NCBI GenBank assembly: GCA_017529085.1
Contig: JAFXOC010000491.1
Location: 1-8,696, forward strand
DNA length: 8,696 bases
Source: Selenomonadaceae bacterium
GTDB taxonomy: Bacteria; Bacillota; Negativicutes; Selenomonadales; Selenomonadaceae
Direction: 5' to 3'
The notes under the pieces are model-generated. The model had not been told where the DNA came from, did not search any database, and saw only the letters and a program-made list of their open reading frames with translations. Of this stretch, positions 1-6,069 are shown piece by piece. The stretch's first letter is position 1, and each line of letters starts with the position of its first letter. A program made the position numbers and the translations under genes.

Positions 1-3
1 TGT

Positions 4-49
4 AAAAGTAAAAACAGAGCCAAAACCCCTTATTAAAGTTTTTACTTTT
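4..49. repeat. 12-bp AT-rich inverted repeat at window edge
   Basis: AAAAGTAAAAAC (4-15) is the exact reverse complement of GTTTTTACTTTT (38-49), with a 22-base loop. In the minus-strand transcript the 3' arm is U-rich, so it could contribute to ending the pfkA transcript. No gene is visible in 1-125. Confidence 0.45.
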
Positions 50-81
50 TCTCTTTCTTTGCTACTTTCTTTCTCTTTTTC
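45..81. repeat. Homopyrimidine mirror repeat (triplex-forming motif)
   Basis: Positions 45-60 read forwards are identical to 81-66 read backwards: 16 bases, all C and T, around the 5-base spacer GCTAC. Mirror repeats of this kind can form intramolecular triplex DNA. The right half is also part of the 26-bp inverted repeat. Confidence 0.7.
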
Positions 82-115
82 TTTTTTACAAAAAAGAAAA
101 AGAGAAAGAAAGTAG
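62..115. repeat. 26-bp perfect inverted repeat, pyrimidine/purine hairpin, after pfkA
   Basis: Positions 62-87 are perfectly complementary to 90-115 with a two-base centre. Apart from the outer CTAC/GTAG, one arm is all pyrimidine and the other all purine. It starts about 10 bases after the pfkA stop. In the minus-strand transcript it is followed by a purine-rich stretch, not a U-run, so it is not a standard intrinsic terminator. Confidence 0.8.
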
Positions 116-125
116 AAACCCGCCT

Positions 126-1085
126 CTAAGCCAAAACTCTGGCAAGACGCACGAGCTCGGGATCGAGAGTCTTCTTGTTGTTGACGGCGTCGAAGAGGTC
201 TATGGCGACGACTTTGCCGGAATCGAAGCCGTAGACTTTGTTGGTAACGCCGGAGAGGAGGGCTAATGCGGCTTTTTCGCCTATCATGGAGGCTTTCATA
301 CGGTCTTCGACGGTAGGAGAGCCGCCGCGTTGAATGTAGCCTAAAACGGAAACCCTGGTGTCAATGCCGGTTTTTTCTTCGACGACGGTGCCAAGCCCGA
401 TTGCGTCGCAAGCGCCTTCGGCGACGACTATGATGCTGTAACGTTTGCCGCGGTCATAGGATTCGCGAAGTTCGTGACACATCTCGTCTAAGTCGAATTT
501 TACTTCGGGGACCAAGATATATTCGGCGCCGCCCGCTATGCCCGTGGTCATGGCGAGCCAGCCGGATTTTCTGCCCATGACTTCGACGGCTATGATACGC
601 CTGTGGGCGGAAGCCGTGTCACGGAGTTTGTTTATCGCTTCCAGGATGGTGTTGGCGGCGGTATCCGCGCCTATGGTGTAATCGGTACCCCAAACGTCGT
701 TGTCGATGGTGCCGGGAAGTCCTACGATCGGGATGCCAAACTCCATGCTCATTGCCGCGCCGCCACGAAGGGAACCGTCTCCGCCTATTATGACGAGACC
801 GTCTATATTGTGTTCTTTAAGATTGTTGAAGGCTTTTTGCCGTCCTTCGGGAGTTTGAAACTCTTTGCTTCTGGCTGTGCCTAAAAATGTACCGCCTCTT
901 TGAATAAGGTCGCTCACGCTTCTGGAGTCAAGCTTTTGAATGTCGCCCTTTATCATGCCTTTATAGCCGTTGTGTATGCCGTAAACATTGACCCCTTCGT
1001 AGAGAGCCGTGCGCACGACGGCTCTCGCCGCGGCGTTCATGCCCGGGGAATCCCCGCCGGAGGTCATAACTGCAATCGCTTCCAT
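126..1085 (-). CDS. pfkA: ATP-dependent 6-phosphofructokinase
   Basis: It phosphorylates fructose 6-phosphate to fructose 1,6-bisphosphate in the cytoplasm, the committed glycolytic step. The 319 residues match the usual bacterial PfkA length. The N-terminal TSGGDSPGMNAA loop (8-19), GTARS (69-73), GGDGS (101-105), PGTIDND (124-130, catalytic Asp128), VEVMGR (167-172) and IQRGGSP (251-257) are all visible. Gly104 and Gly125 are the residues that mark ATP-using rather than pyrophosphate-using enzymes. Two positions differ from the E. coli enzyme: Tyr250 where E. coli has the F6P-contacting His249, and Trp132 just after the catalytic DND. The ATG follows a good AAAGGAGAT site and lies 12 bases after the EIIA stop, so the two genes are almost certainly one transcript. 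The stop is TAG, and a large hairpin begins about 10 bases beyond it. Confidence 0.96.
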   Translation of the reverse strand: MEAIAVMTSGGDSPGMNAAARAVVRTALYEGVNVYGIHNGYKGMIKGDIQKLDSRSVSDLIQRGGTFLGTARSKEFQTPEGRQKAFNNLKEHNIDGLVIIGGDGSLRGGAAMSMEFGIPIVGLPGTIDNDVWGTDYTIGADTAANTILEAINKLRDTASAHRRIIAVEVMGRKSGWLAMTTGIAGGAEYILVPEVKFDLDEMCHELRESYDRGKRYSIIVVAEGACDAIGLGTVVEEKTGIDTRVSVLGYIQRGGSPTVEDRMKASMIGEKAALALLSGVTNKVYGFDSGKVVAIDLFDAVNNKKTLDPELVRLARVLA

Positions 1086-1097
1086 GATTTATCTCCT

Positions 1098-1514
1098 TTA
1101 TTCAACCAAATCCTTGTAAAACACCTGCACACCCATCTCTCCTATGTCTCTGGCTTTATCCACCAATTCCCTTATGGAAAGTCCCTCGTTCATTTCTTCG
1201 TTTAAGAGTTCCAAGAGCATCGGAAGATTTACGCCGGTTAAAATCGCGTAGTGATCGTTTTTCGCCACCAAACGACAAGCCGCGTTGTACGGACTGCCGC
1301 CGAAGAGATCGTTTAAAAAGATGATTTTTTCGGCAAAACCGCGTTCCTTCAAAGCTTCAATCGACGCTTCATACTTTTTCAGTATGTCTAAAGGTCCCTC
1401 GCCCTCGCGCACGGAAACAGTCTCGATACACTTCTGTTCGCCGGTTATCATTTGGGCGACTTTGGCAAAACCATTCGCCAAATCGCCGTGAGTACCGATT
1501 ATGATGCCAAACAT
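1098..1514 (-). CDS. Stand-alone PTS EIIA, mannose/fructose/sorbose family
   Basis: This is a cytoplasmic phosphocarrier of the mannose-family phosphotransferase system, expected to take phosphate from phospho-HPr. The N-terminus MFGIIIGTHGDLANG carries the phosphorylatable His9, equivalent to His10 of E. coli ManX. The NDLFGGSPYNAA segment (68-79) and the GVNLPMLLEL helix (94-103) are typical of the EIIA-Man fold. At 138 residues it is only the EIIA domain: there is no IIB fusion, and no IIB, IIC or IID gene in the window. An AGGGGG site stands 7 bases before the ATG. It sits directly upstream of pfkA in the same transcript, and the ptsH-ptsI genes lie about 3 kb upstream. It could serve a permease encoded elsewhere or act as a regulatory phosphoacceptor, as lone EIIA-Man proteins do in incomplete PTS systems. 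Confidence 0.93.
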   Translation of the reverse strand: MFGIIIGTHGDLANGFAKVAQMITGEQKCIETVSVREGEGPLDILKKYEASIEALKERGFAEKIIFLNDLFGGSPYNAACRLVAKNDHYAILTGVNLPMLLELLNEEMNEGLSIRELVDKARDIGEMGVQVFYKDLVE

Positions 1515-1533
1515 AAGAATACCCCCTATTAAT

Positions 1534-1631
1534 CTATCGGGAACCCCTAAAAATTGCTTGATTTCTTTGGTAGCTCCCGCCCCGACGGGGCGGGAGCTAC
1601 CAAAAACAAGTTTTAGAGTTGCCCTATCGGG
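1534..1631. repeat. GC-cored palindrome flanked by 8-bp direct repeats
   Basis: A perfect 18-bp stem (1566-1583 with 1587-1604, loop GAC) contains GGTAGCTCCCGCCCC and its complement. Outside it, CTTG (1557-1560) and CAAG (1607-1610), then CTAAAA (1547-1552) and TTTTAG (1611-1616), extend the symmetry imperfectly. CTATCGGG occurs as a direct repeat at 1534-1541 and 1624-1631, bracketing an 82-bp element like a target-site duplication. No U-run follows the stem on either strand, so it is not a canonical terminator, although it separates the folate genes from the EIIA-pfkA pair. A REP/MITE-type element is the best guess. Confidence 0.6.
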
Positions 1632-1640
1632 TTTGACCCG
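1628..1640 (-). other. Small hairpin just after the folK-DHFR stop
   Basis: CGGGT (1628-1632) and ACCCG (1636-1640) pair around a three-base loop, five bases beyond the TAG stop. There is no following U-run, so terminator function is doubtful. It overlaps the right copy of the CTATCGGG repeat. Confidence 0.35.
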
Positions 1641-1645
1641 CTTTT

Positions 1646-2605
1646 CTACCCTTTTTCATACGTTGCAAAAGCAAGCTTAATCCCTGTATCTTCAGAAAAT
1701 CTCATGGTTTTCAATTTAAAATCATGTAAAACCGGCATAAACCTATCTGCTTCTCGTTTGTCTAAAATATGCGTTATATACGCTTTCCTTGCGTATGGTG
1801 CCAGAATTTTAAAAATTTCCGCGCCGCCCGCTACGAATATCTTTTTATTTTGAAAACGGTTAAGCAATCGAAACAGCTCTACAACCGAAGCGGTTGTCTC
1901 GATGTTTTTGTCTTTAAATCTCTTGCTCCCGGATAAAACTATAATTTCTCTGCCAACCAACTTTCCCATACCTTCAAAAGTTTTTCGCCCAACGACGACA
2001 ACGCCGCCTATGGTCTTTCTGCGAAAGAATCGCAAATCCTCTTGTAATCTATACAGCAGCTCGCCTTTCTTGCATATCCCGCCTCCCGCGTCAACGGCGG
2101 CTATCATGGAAATGTCAAAATTCATAACGTTCGTTTTTCTGACCGAAAGCTTATCTTTACAGTTAAACAGGTAATTTTTTATGGTGTCTCCCTTAATAAT
2201 ATGACCGGACGCTATTTCTAAAAGCGGTTTCAACACAAAATTTCTCTCATTAAAGTATGGATGAGGCAACTTTAACTTTTCCGTATCCATCGCCATGTTT
2301 TCAAAATCTATAATGTCAATGTCTATAGTCCTTGCGCCCCAATGTTCCAAGCGTTTTCTACCCAATTTTTGTTCTATATCGAGCAAAATATCCAAAAATT
2401 CTTTCGGTTTTTTATCTGTCAAAACTTTCGCCGCCGCGTTTATAAAATCGGGTTGTTCGCTTTTCCCCCACGCCTTTGTTTCATAAAAATCAGAAATTTT
2501 TGTGACCTCAACGCCTGTTTCCTCGCTAAGCATAACCAGGGCTTGCAAAATTGTTTCCTCTCTGTTGCCCAAATTCGCCCCAAGTGATATGTACGCTTCT
2601 TTCAT
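1646..2605 (-). CDS. folK-folA: Fused HPPK-dihydrofolate reductase (FolK-FolA)
   Basis: This is a two-domain folate enzyme. Residues 1 to about 155 are 6-hydroxymethyl-7,8-dihydropterin pyrophosphokinase: SLGANLGN (7-14), RTIDIDI (92-98) with Mg-binding Asp95 and Asp97, and LPHPYFNERNFVLKPL (113-128). Residues 161-319 are dihydrofolate reductase: ISMIAAVD (165-172), EDL with catalytic Asp190, GRKT (206-209), Arg219 (folate carboxylate site), AGGAEI (259-264) and YITHI (276-280). The frame is continuous, and the internal ATG at Met161 has no recognisable Shine-Dalgarno sequence, so one 319-residue polypeptide is expected. The ATG overlaps the folB stop as ATGA, implying translational coupling. 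Odd points: the usual PW-L-P segment of DHFR reads LYRLQ, so the nearly invariant Trp22 (E. coli numbering) is Tyr185. The two activities are not consecutive in the pathway. The fusion is certain from the sequence; activity of each half is inferred. Confidence 0.93.
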   Translation of the reverse strand: MKEAYISLGANLGNREETILQALVMLSEETGVEVTKISDFYETKAWGKSEQPDFINAAAKVLTDKKPKEFLDILLDIEQKLGRKRLEHWGARTIDIDIIDFENMAMDTEKLKLPHPYFNERNFVLKPLLEIASGHIIKGDTIKNYLFNCKDKLSVRKTNVMNFDISMIAAVDAGGGICKKGELLYRLQEDLRFFRRKTIGGVVVVGRKTFEGMGKLVGREIIVLSGSKRFKDKNIETTASVVELFRLLNRFQNKKIFVAGGAEIFKILAPYARKAYITHILDKREADRFMPVLHDFKLKTMRFSEDTGIKLAFATYEKG

Positions 2606-2961
2606 CGCTTTCGTTCTATCTTCACCGCCACATCGTCAAACGCGCAGTTTAGCGGCGCATTCGGTTTATGAATGCAGACTCCGACTTTCTCCACCGCCGG
2701 AAATTTATCTAAAATTCTTTTTGCCATATCTTCCGCCACAGCTTCTATCAAATTTTTGGGTTCGCCTTCCACAACTTCTTTCGCAACTTCGACCAATTTT
2801 GCGTAATTTACCGTCTTATCTAAATCGTCCTTTTTCCCCGCATCTTCAAGCGATAACCGTAGCTTTAAATCGACTCGAAAATCCTGCCCTTGTTCCCGCT
2901 CTTCGCTAAAACACCCGTGAAACCCATAAAACCTAAGCCCCGCTAACGATATTTCGTCCAT
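2602..2961 (-). CDS. folB: Dihydroneopterin aldolase
   Basis: It cleaves 7,8-dihydroneopterin to 6-hydroxymethyl-7,8-dihydropterin plus glycolaldehyde, the step between FolE and FolK. The 119 residues match the family length. Visible family signatures are the N-terminal GLRFYGFHGCFSEEREQGQ segment (8-26) with its Glu pair, the LDKTVNYAKL segment, NLIEAVAEDMA (70-80), and the C-terminal HKPNAPLNCAFDDVAVKI stretch with the family's lysine in the HKP motif. The ATG lies 6 bases after the folP stop, with AGGA close upstream. The TGA stop overlaps the ATG of the fused folK-DHFR gene. It is the middle gene of a tightly packed folate run. Confidence 0.94.
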   Translation of the reverse strand: MDEISLAGLRFYGFHGCFSEEREQGQDFRVDLKLRLSLEDAGKKDDLDKTVNYAKLVEVAKEVVEGEPKNLIEAVAEDMAKRILDKFPAVEKVGVCIHKPNAPLNCAFDDVAVKIERKR

Positions 2962-2967
2962 ATAATC

Positions 2968-3792
2968 CTACTCCAAACCATATTGTCCTTTAACCCTGTC
3001 AACTATAGCTATAACGTCCTTGGTTTCCTTTACGTCGTGAGCTCTGAGAATATTTGCGCCGCCTAAGATAGCGAAGGCGTTTGCCGCCATTGTTCCCGCT
3101 AAGAGGTCAAATTTTTCTCTGCCCGTTATCTTTCCCAAAAAACTTTTGCGACTTAAACCTACTAATAACGGATATTCCGTACCGTCAATATTGTTTATGC
3201 CCTTAAGATTTTTTAACGCCTCCGTGTCAGCGTCCGCGCCGCCTATAAAACCAATGCCCGGGTCTAATATGACGTTGCCTTTAGAAATTCCCGCTTTTGT
3301 CGCTATATCTATCAAACGGGCGAAATTTTGACGAGTTTTTTCCGCTTCTCCCATAGTGTCCCTAGCCATCACCACTACGGGAGAATTGTATTTCGCGACG
3401 ACTTTTGCCATATCCTCGTCAAAATTTACATCGTTTATAAAATCCGCGCCCATCTCTAAGGCTTTTTCCGCCGTCTCTGCGTGGTATGTGTCAACGGATA
3501 CGGGGACTTTTACGACTTCCAAAAGTTTTTCCAATACGGGAAAAAGCCTTTTTCCTTCTTCTTCTGCTGTTAATGGCGTAGCATTGGGTCTCGTGGATTC
3601 TGCGCCGATGTCTATAATATCTGCGCCGTCTTTTTCATATTTTTTCGCCTGTTTTATCGCCGCTTCTATATCTTCATATTTGCCTCCGTCGTAGAAGGAA
3701 TCCGGGGTTACGTTTAAAATTCCCATAACAAGAGGAGCCTTGCCCAATATCAATTTTTTTCCACTCTTAAAGTTATATTCGTAAGTTTTCAT
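2968..3792 (-). CDS. folP: Dihydropteroate synthase
   Basis: It condenses 6-hydroxymethyl-dihydropterin pyrophosphate with p-aminobenzoate to give dihydropteroate; it is the sulfonamide target. With the chosen start the product is 274 residues. The motifs run in order: GILNVTPDSFYDGG (pterin/pABA loop 1), IDIGAESTRPN (loop 2), VSVDTYHAETAEKAL, INDVN, DPGIGF, LVGLSRKSFLG with the catalytic Lys, and RAHDV near the C-terminus. I start at the ATG at 3790-3792 rather than the in-frame TTG nine codons upstream. This ATG overlaps the folE TGA as ATGA and has AAGGA six bases away. Differences from textbook sequences are Asn for Gly in loop 2 (STRPN), GFIGGAD where GFGK is common, and ARDTMG replacing the usual MHMRG-type segment. 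These look like lineage divergence rather than inactivation. Confidence 0.95.
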   Translation of the reverse strand: MKTYEYNFKSGKKLILGKAPLVMGILNVTPDSFYDGGKYEDIEAAIKQAKKYEKDGADIIDIGAESTRPNATPLTAEEEGKRLFPVLEKLLEVVKVPVSVDTYHAETAEKALEMGADFINDVNFDEDMAKVVAKYNSPVVVMARDTMGEAEKTRQNFARLIDIATKAGISKGNVILDPGIGFIGGADADTEALKNLKGINNIDGTEYPLLVGLSRKSFLGKITGREKFDLLAGTMAANAFAILGGANILRAHDVKETKDVIAIVDRVKGQYGLE

Positions 3793-4352
3793 GATTTTTC
3801 CTTGCCTAAGAGTCGCCAAGCTTCTCTCGATAAATTTTCGTTTGTTTGAAAACTGCCACGCAACGCGCTTGTCAAAGTTCTTGCGTTGTGGGCGAGCTCT
3901 CTTTTTATGGTCATGCAGAGCTGTTTTGCCGAAACTACCACCAATACGCCTTTTGCGGATAGGTCGTTATAAACGGCGTCCGCAATCTCCCCCGTCAATC
4001 GCTCTTGCAACTGCGGTCTGTGAGAGAGGACTTCGATAAGCTTCGTGAATTTGCTGAAACCCGCAATTTTTCCGTCAGTTGGCAAATATACTATGTCAAT
4101 CTCCCCGAAAAACGGCACCAGATGATGTTCGCACACGGAATAAAACGGGAGGCGCCTGACGGCAACCATACCGTCGCCGCCTTCGAACGTTTCTCCCCAT
4201 ATTTCTTTCGTATTTGCCCCAACGCCTTCAAATAAGCGGGCGTACATCTTCGCCACCCTTAGCGGGGTCTTTTCCATGCCGTGTTTATCGAGATCAATAT
4301 CAAGCGCTTCCAAAAAATCACCCATTGCAAGGGCTGCTTTTTCTATGTTCAA
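3789..4352 (-). CDS. folE: GTP cyclohydrolase I (type IA), atypical active site
   Basis: It is expected to convert GTP to 7,8-dihydroneopterin triphosphate, the first folate step. The length of 187 residues is normal. EKTPLRVAKMYARLF (27-41), YSVCEHHLVPF (71-81), GFSKFTKLIEVLSHRPQLQERL (about 98-119) and LTSALRGSF (160-168) define the family. The zinc ligands Cys74, His77 and Cys146 are present, as is the HH pair. However, the usual HxC motif reads QLC: Gln144 replaces the His179 equivalent of E. coli. Lys104 and Lys150 replace Arg139 and Arg185, and Arg151 replaces the following Gly. The start is TTG, overlapping the ptsI TGA as TTGA, with GGAGGGG five bases upstream. The operon context (folP, folB, folK-DHFR downstream) strongly supports the assignment, but the substitutions leave catalysis an open question. 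Confidence 0.92.
   Translation of the reverse strand: MNIEKAALAMGDFLEALDIDLDKHGMEKTPLRVAKMYARLFEGVGANTKEIWGETFEGGDGMVAVRRLPFYSVCEHHLVPFFGEIDIVYLPTDGKIAGFSKFTKLIEVLSHRPQLQERLTGEIADAVYNDLSAKGVLVVVSAKQLCMTIKRELAHNARTLTSALRGSFQTNENLSREAWRLLGKEKS
3799..3803 (-). promoter_or_regulatory. Ribosome binding site that sets the folP ATG start
   Basis: AAGGA on the minus strand is six bases before the ATG at 3790-3792, within the end of folE. It favours this ATG over the in-frame TTG at 3817-3819. Confidence 0.65.
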
Positions 4353-6052
4353 ATCTGCCCCTCCAAATAATTTTTCACGCTCTCCCCATCCTCAAAAGAA
4401 AGCGCCTTTCGCAGAAGTTCTTTCGCCTCGTCCATTGTGACGCTTCTAACTCTTTCTTTTACCTCCGGGATTGAGGGCGCGCTCATTGAAAGTTCGTCTA
4501 TCCCCATAGCGAGAAGCAATACCGCGGCTCTCGGATCGCTTGCCATCTCGCCGCACATTCCCGCCATGATGCCGTGTTCCTTCGCCGCGCCTATGGTCTG
4601 TTGCACGAGTTTTAAAACGGCGGGATGGAAATGATTGTATAAATGCGAAATCTCCGAATTGGAGCGATCAACCGCCAATGTGTACTGAACCAAGTCATTG
4701 GAGCCGATGCTGAAAAAATCCGCGTATTTTGCCAAGGATCCCGCAGTCATTGCCGCCGCCGGAGTTTCCACCATTATGCCAAGCGGCGTATCCTTAAACT
4801 CCTTCTTCTCCTTTGTAAGTTCTTTTTTCGCTTCTTCAACAAATTCTTTCGCCCTCAAAAATTCTTGCACGCTTATTATCATTGGAAACATAATGGCGAC
4901 TTTGCCGTAAAGCCCCGCGCGAAGCGCCGCTTTCAATTGCGGCAAAAACAAATCTCGCCGTTTTAAACTGACCCTTAGCGCCCGATACCCCAAAAACGGA
5001 TTGTCCTCTTTGGGAATTTCGAGGTAACTTAAAGGCTTATCGCCGCCAATGTCCATCGTGCGTATAATGGTAAGTTTGCCTTTGGCTTTTTCCGCCACAT
5101 CTTTATACGCGGCGAACTGTTCTTCTTCACCCGGCAAACTTTCCCTGCCCATAAACAAAAACTCCGTGCGAAAGAGCCCAACGCCTTCAGCGCCATATTC
5201 GATGGCGGTTTCCATATCCCCCGGAACGCCTATGTTAGCGGCAAGTATTACTTTTCTGCCGTCCTCCGTCACTGACGGCAAATCTTTTAGCTTTATATAA
5301 TGGGCTTTCATTGCGGCGGCTTTTCTCGCCTTTTCTTCGTAAGCGGCGCGTTCTTCATCCGTGGGACCCGTTATAATCTCGCCGGTTTCGCCGTCCATCA
5401 AGGCTTCTTCGCCGTCTAAGATAGCCGCCACCGCTTCTTCCGCGCCGACTATCGCAGGGATAGCTTGCGCCTTTGCGATAATGACGGCGTGCGCTGTAGT
5501 GCTGCCTGCGCCAAGTAATATTCCCGCTATCTGACCCTTTTTCAAATTCGCTATATAGGAAGGCTCTATCTCATGTCCGCAGAGTATAACAGGCTCGTCG
5601 CCGATTTCTCTTTCAGGCGCGCCGATTATAGCTCTTGCAATGCGTTTCCCCACGTCCCTAAAATCGACTGCTCTGGCTCTAAAGTATTCGTCCTCCATGG
5701 ATTCAAACACCGCCGCCTGATCCTCCGCGGCGTTTAACACAGCTCGTAAACTGTTTCCCGTTGCGTCGATTTTTGAGAGCACATTCTCCCTCATAACCGG
5801 ATCCGCTACAATCATGGCGTGAGCCTCTAAAATCGCCCCTTGTTCCGTTAAACCGTCGCGTCGAAGCGCCTCCGCTCTGGTGAAAAGGTATTCCTGCACA
5901 TCTTTTAGGGCTTTGTCCACTTTTTCCCTTTCTTCTTCAACAAAAGAGGGAATGTATGATTTTAAGTATTCGTCCAAGTTCTCGTTTGCCCGAAGGATTT
6001 TTCCCACGCCTATTCCGGCTATAACGCCTTGACCTTTAAACCTTTGCTTCAA
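4349..6052 (-). CDS. ptsI: PTS enzyme I (phosphoenolpyruvate-protein phosphotransferase)
   Basis: This cytoplasmic enzyme autophosphorylates from PEP and passes the phosphate to HPr. At 567 residues it is full length and has no N-terminal GAF domain, so it is the sugar-type EI rather than EI-Ntr. The phosphohistidine is His188 in GSTTAHAVIIAKA (183-195), where TAH replaces the common TSH. The PEP-binding barrel shows GLFRTEFLF (292-300), TMDIGGDKP (332-340), GIMVETPAA (426-434), FSIGSNDLVQYTLAVDR (447-463) and GMCGEMASDP (498-507). The start is TTG, preceded by AAAGGA at a spacing of eight bases; no better ATG exists upstream in frame. It lies 60 bases after ptsH, across an intrinsic terminator, and its TGA overlaps the folE TTG. 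It is therefore probably co-transcribed with the folate genes. Confidence 0.96.
   Translation of the reverse strand: MKQRFKGQGVIAGIGVGKILRANENLDEYLKSYIPSFVEEEREKVDKALKDVQEYLFTRAEALRRDGLTEQGAILEAHAMIVADPVMRENVLSKIDATGNSLRAVLNAAEDQAAVFESMEDEYFRARAVDFRDVGKRIARAIIGAPEREIGDEPVILCGHEIEPSYIANLKKGQIAGILLGAGSTTAHAVIIAKAQAIPAIVGAEEAVAAILDGEEALMDGETGEIITGPTDEERAAYEEKARKAAAMKAHYIKLKDLPSVTEDGRKVILAANIGVPGDMETAIEYGAEGVGLFRTEFLFMGRESLPGEEEQFAAYKDVAEKAKGKLTIIRTMDIGGDKPLSYLEIPKEDNPFLGYRALRVSLKRRDLFLPQLKAALRAGLYGKVAIMFPMIISVQEFLRAKEFVEEAKKELTKEKKEFKDTPLGIMVETPAAAMTAGSLAKYADFFSIGSNDLVQYTLAVDRSNSEISHLYNHFHPAVLKLVQQTIGAAKEHGIMAGMCGEMASDPRAAVLLLAMGIDELSMSAPSIPEVKERVRSVTMDEAKELLRKALSFEDGESVKNYLEGQI
4358..4364 (-). 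promoter_or_regulatory. Ribosome binding site that sets the folE TTG start
   Basis: GGAGGGG on the minus strand lies inside the end of ptsI, five bases before TTG at 4350-4352. The TTG overlaps the ptsI TGA as TTGA. The strong site and overlap together support TTG as the folE start. Confidence 0.8.
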
Positions 6053-6060
6053 TTTGATCG

Positions 6061-6066
6061 TCCTTT
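6061..6066 (-). promoter_or_regulatory. Ribosome binding site that sets the ptsI TTG start
   Basis: AAAGGA on the minus strand is eight bases from the TTG at 6050-6052. This supports the non-ATG start of enzyme I. It lies between the terminator U-run and the gene. Confidence 0.75.
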
Positions 6067-6069
6067 GCT

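Noticed and set aside
603..1205. Plus-strand open frames opposite pfkA and EIIA, and similar ones elsewhere
   Set aside because: They are antisense to strongly recognised genes, match no family I know, and have no convincing ribosome sites.
1566..1604. The 18-bp hairpin as the folate operon terminator
   Set aside because: The transcript continues with AAAGAAAUCAAG after the stem, lacking the U-run. Some termination cannot be excluded, but it is not canonical.
1515..1645. A dedicated promoter for EIIA-pfkA
   Set aside because: I saw -10-like TAGATT near the EIIA start but no acceptable -35 at the right spacing.
1646..2125. A separate DHFR gene starting at the internal ATG 2123-2125
   Set aside because: There is no stop between the domains and no Shine-Dalgarno site before that ATG, so the fusion is the simpler reading.
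3793..3819. A nine-codon longer folP from TTG at 3817-3819
   Set aside because: The ATG at 3790-3792 has AAGGA six bases upstream and forms the ATGA overlap seen elsewhere in this operon.
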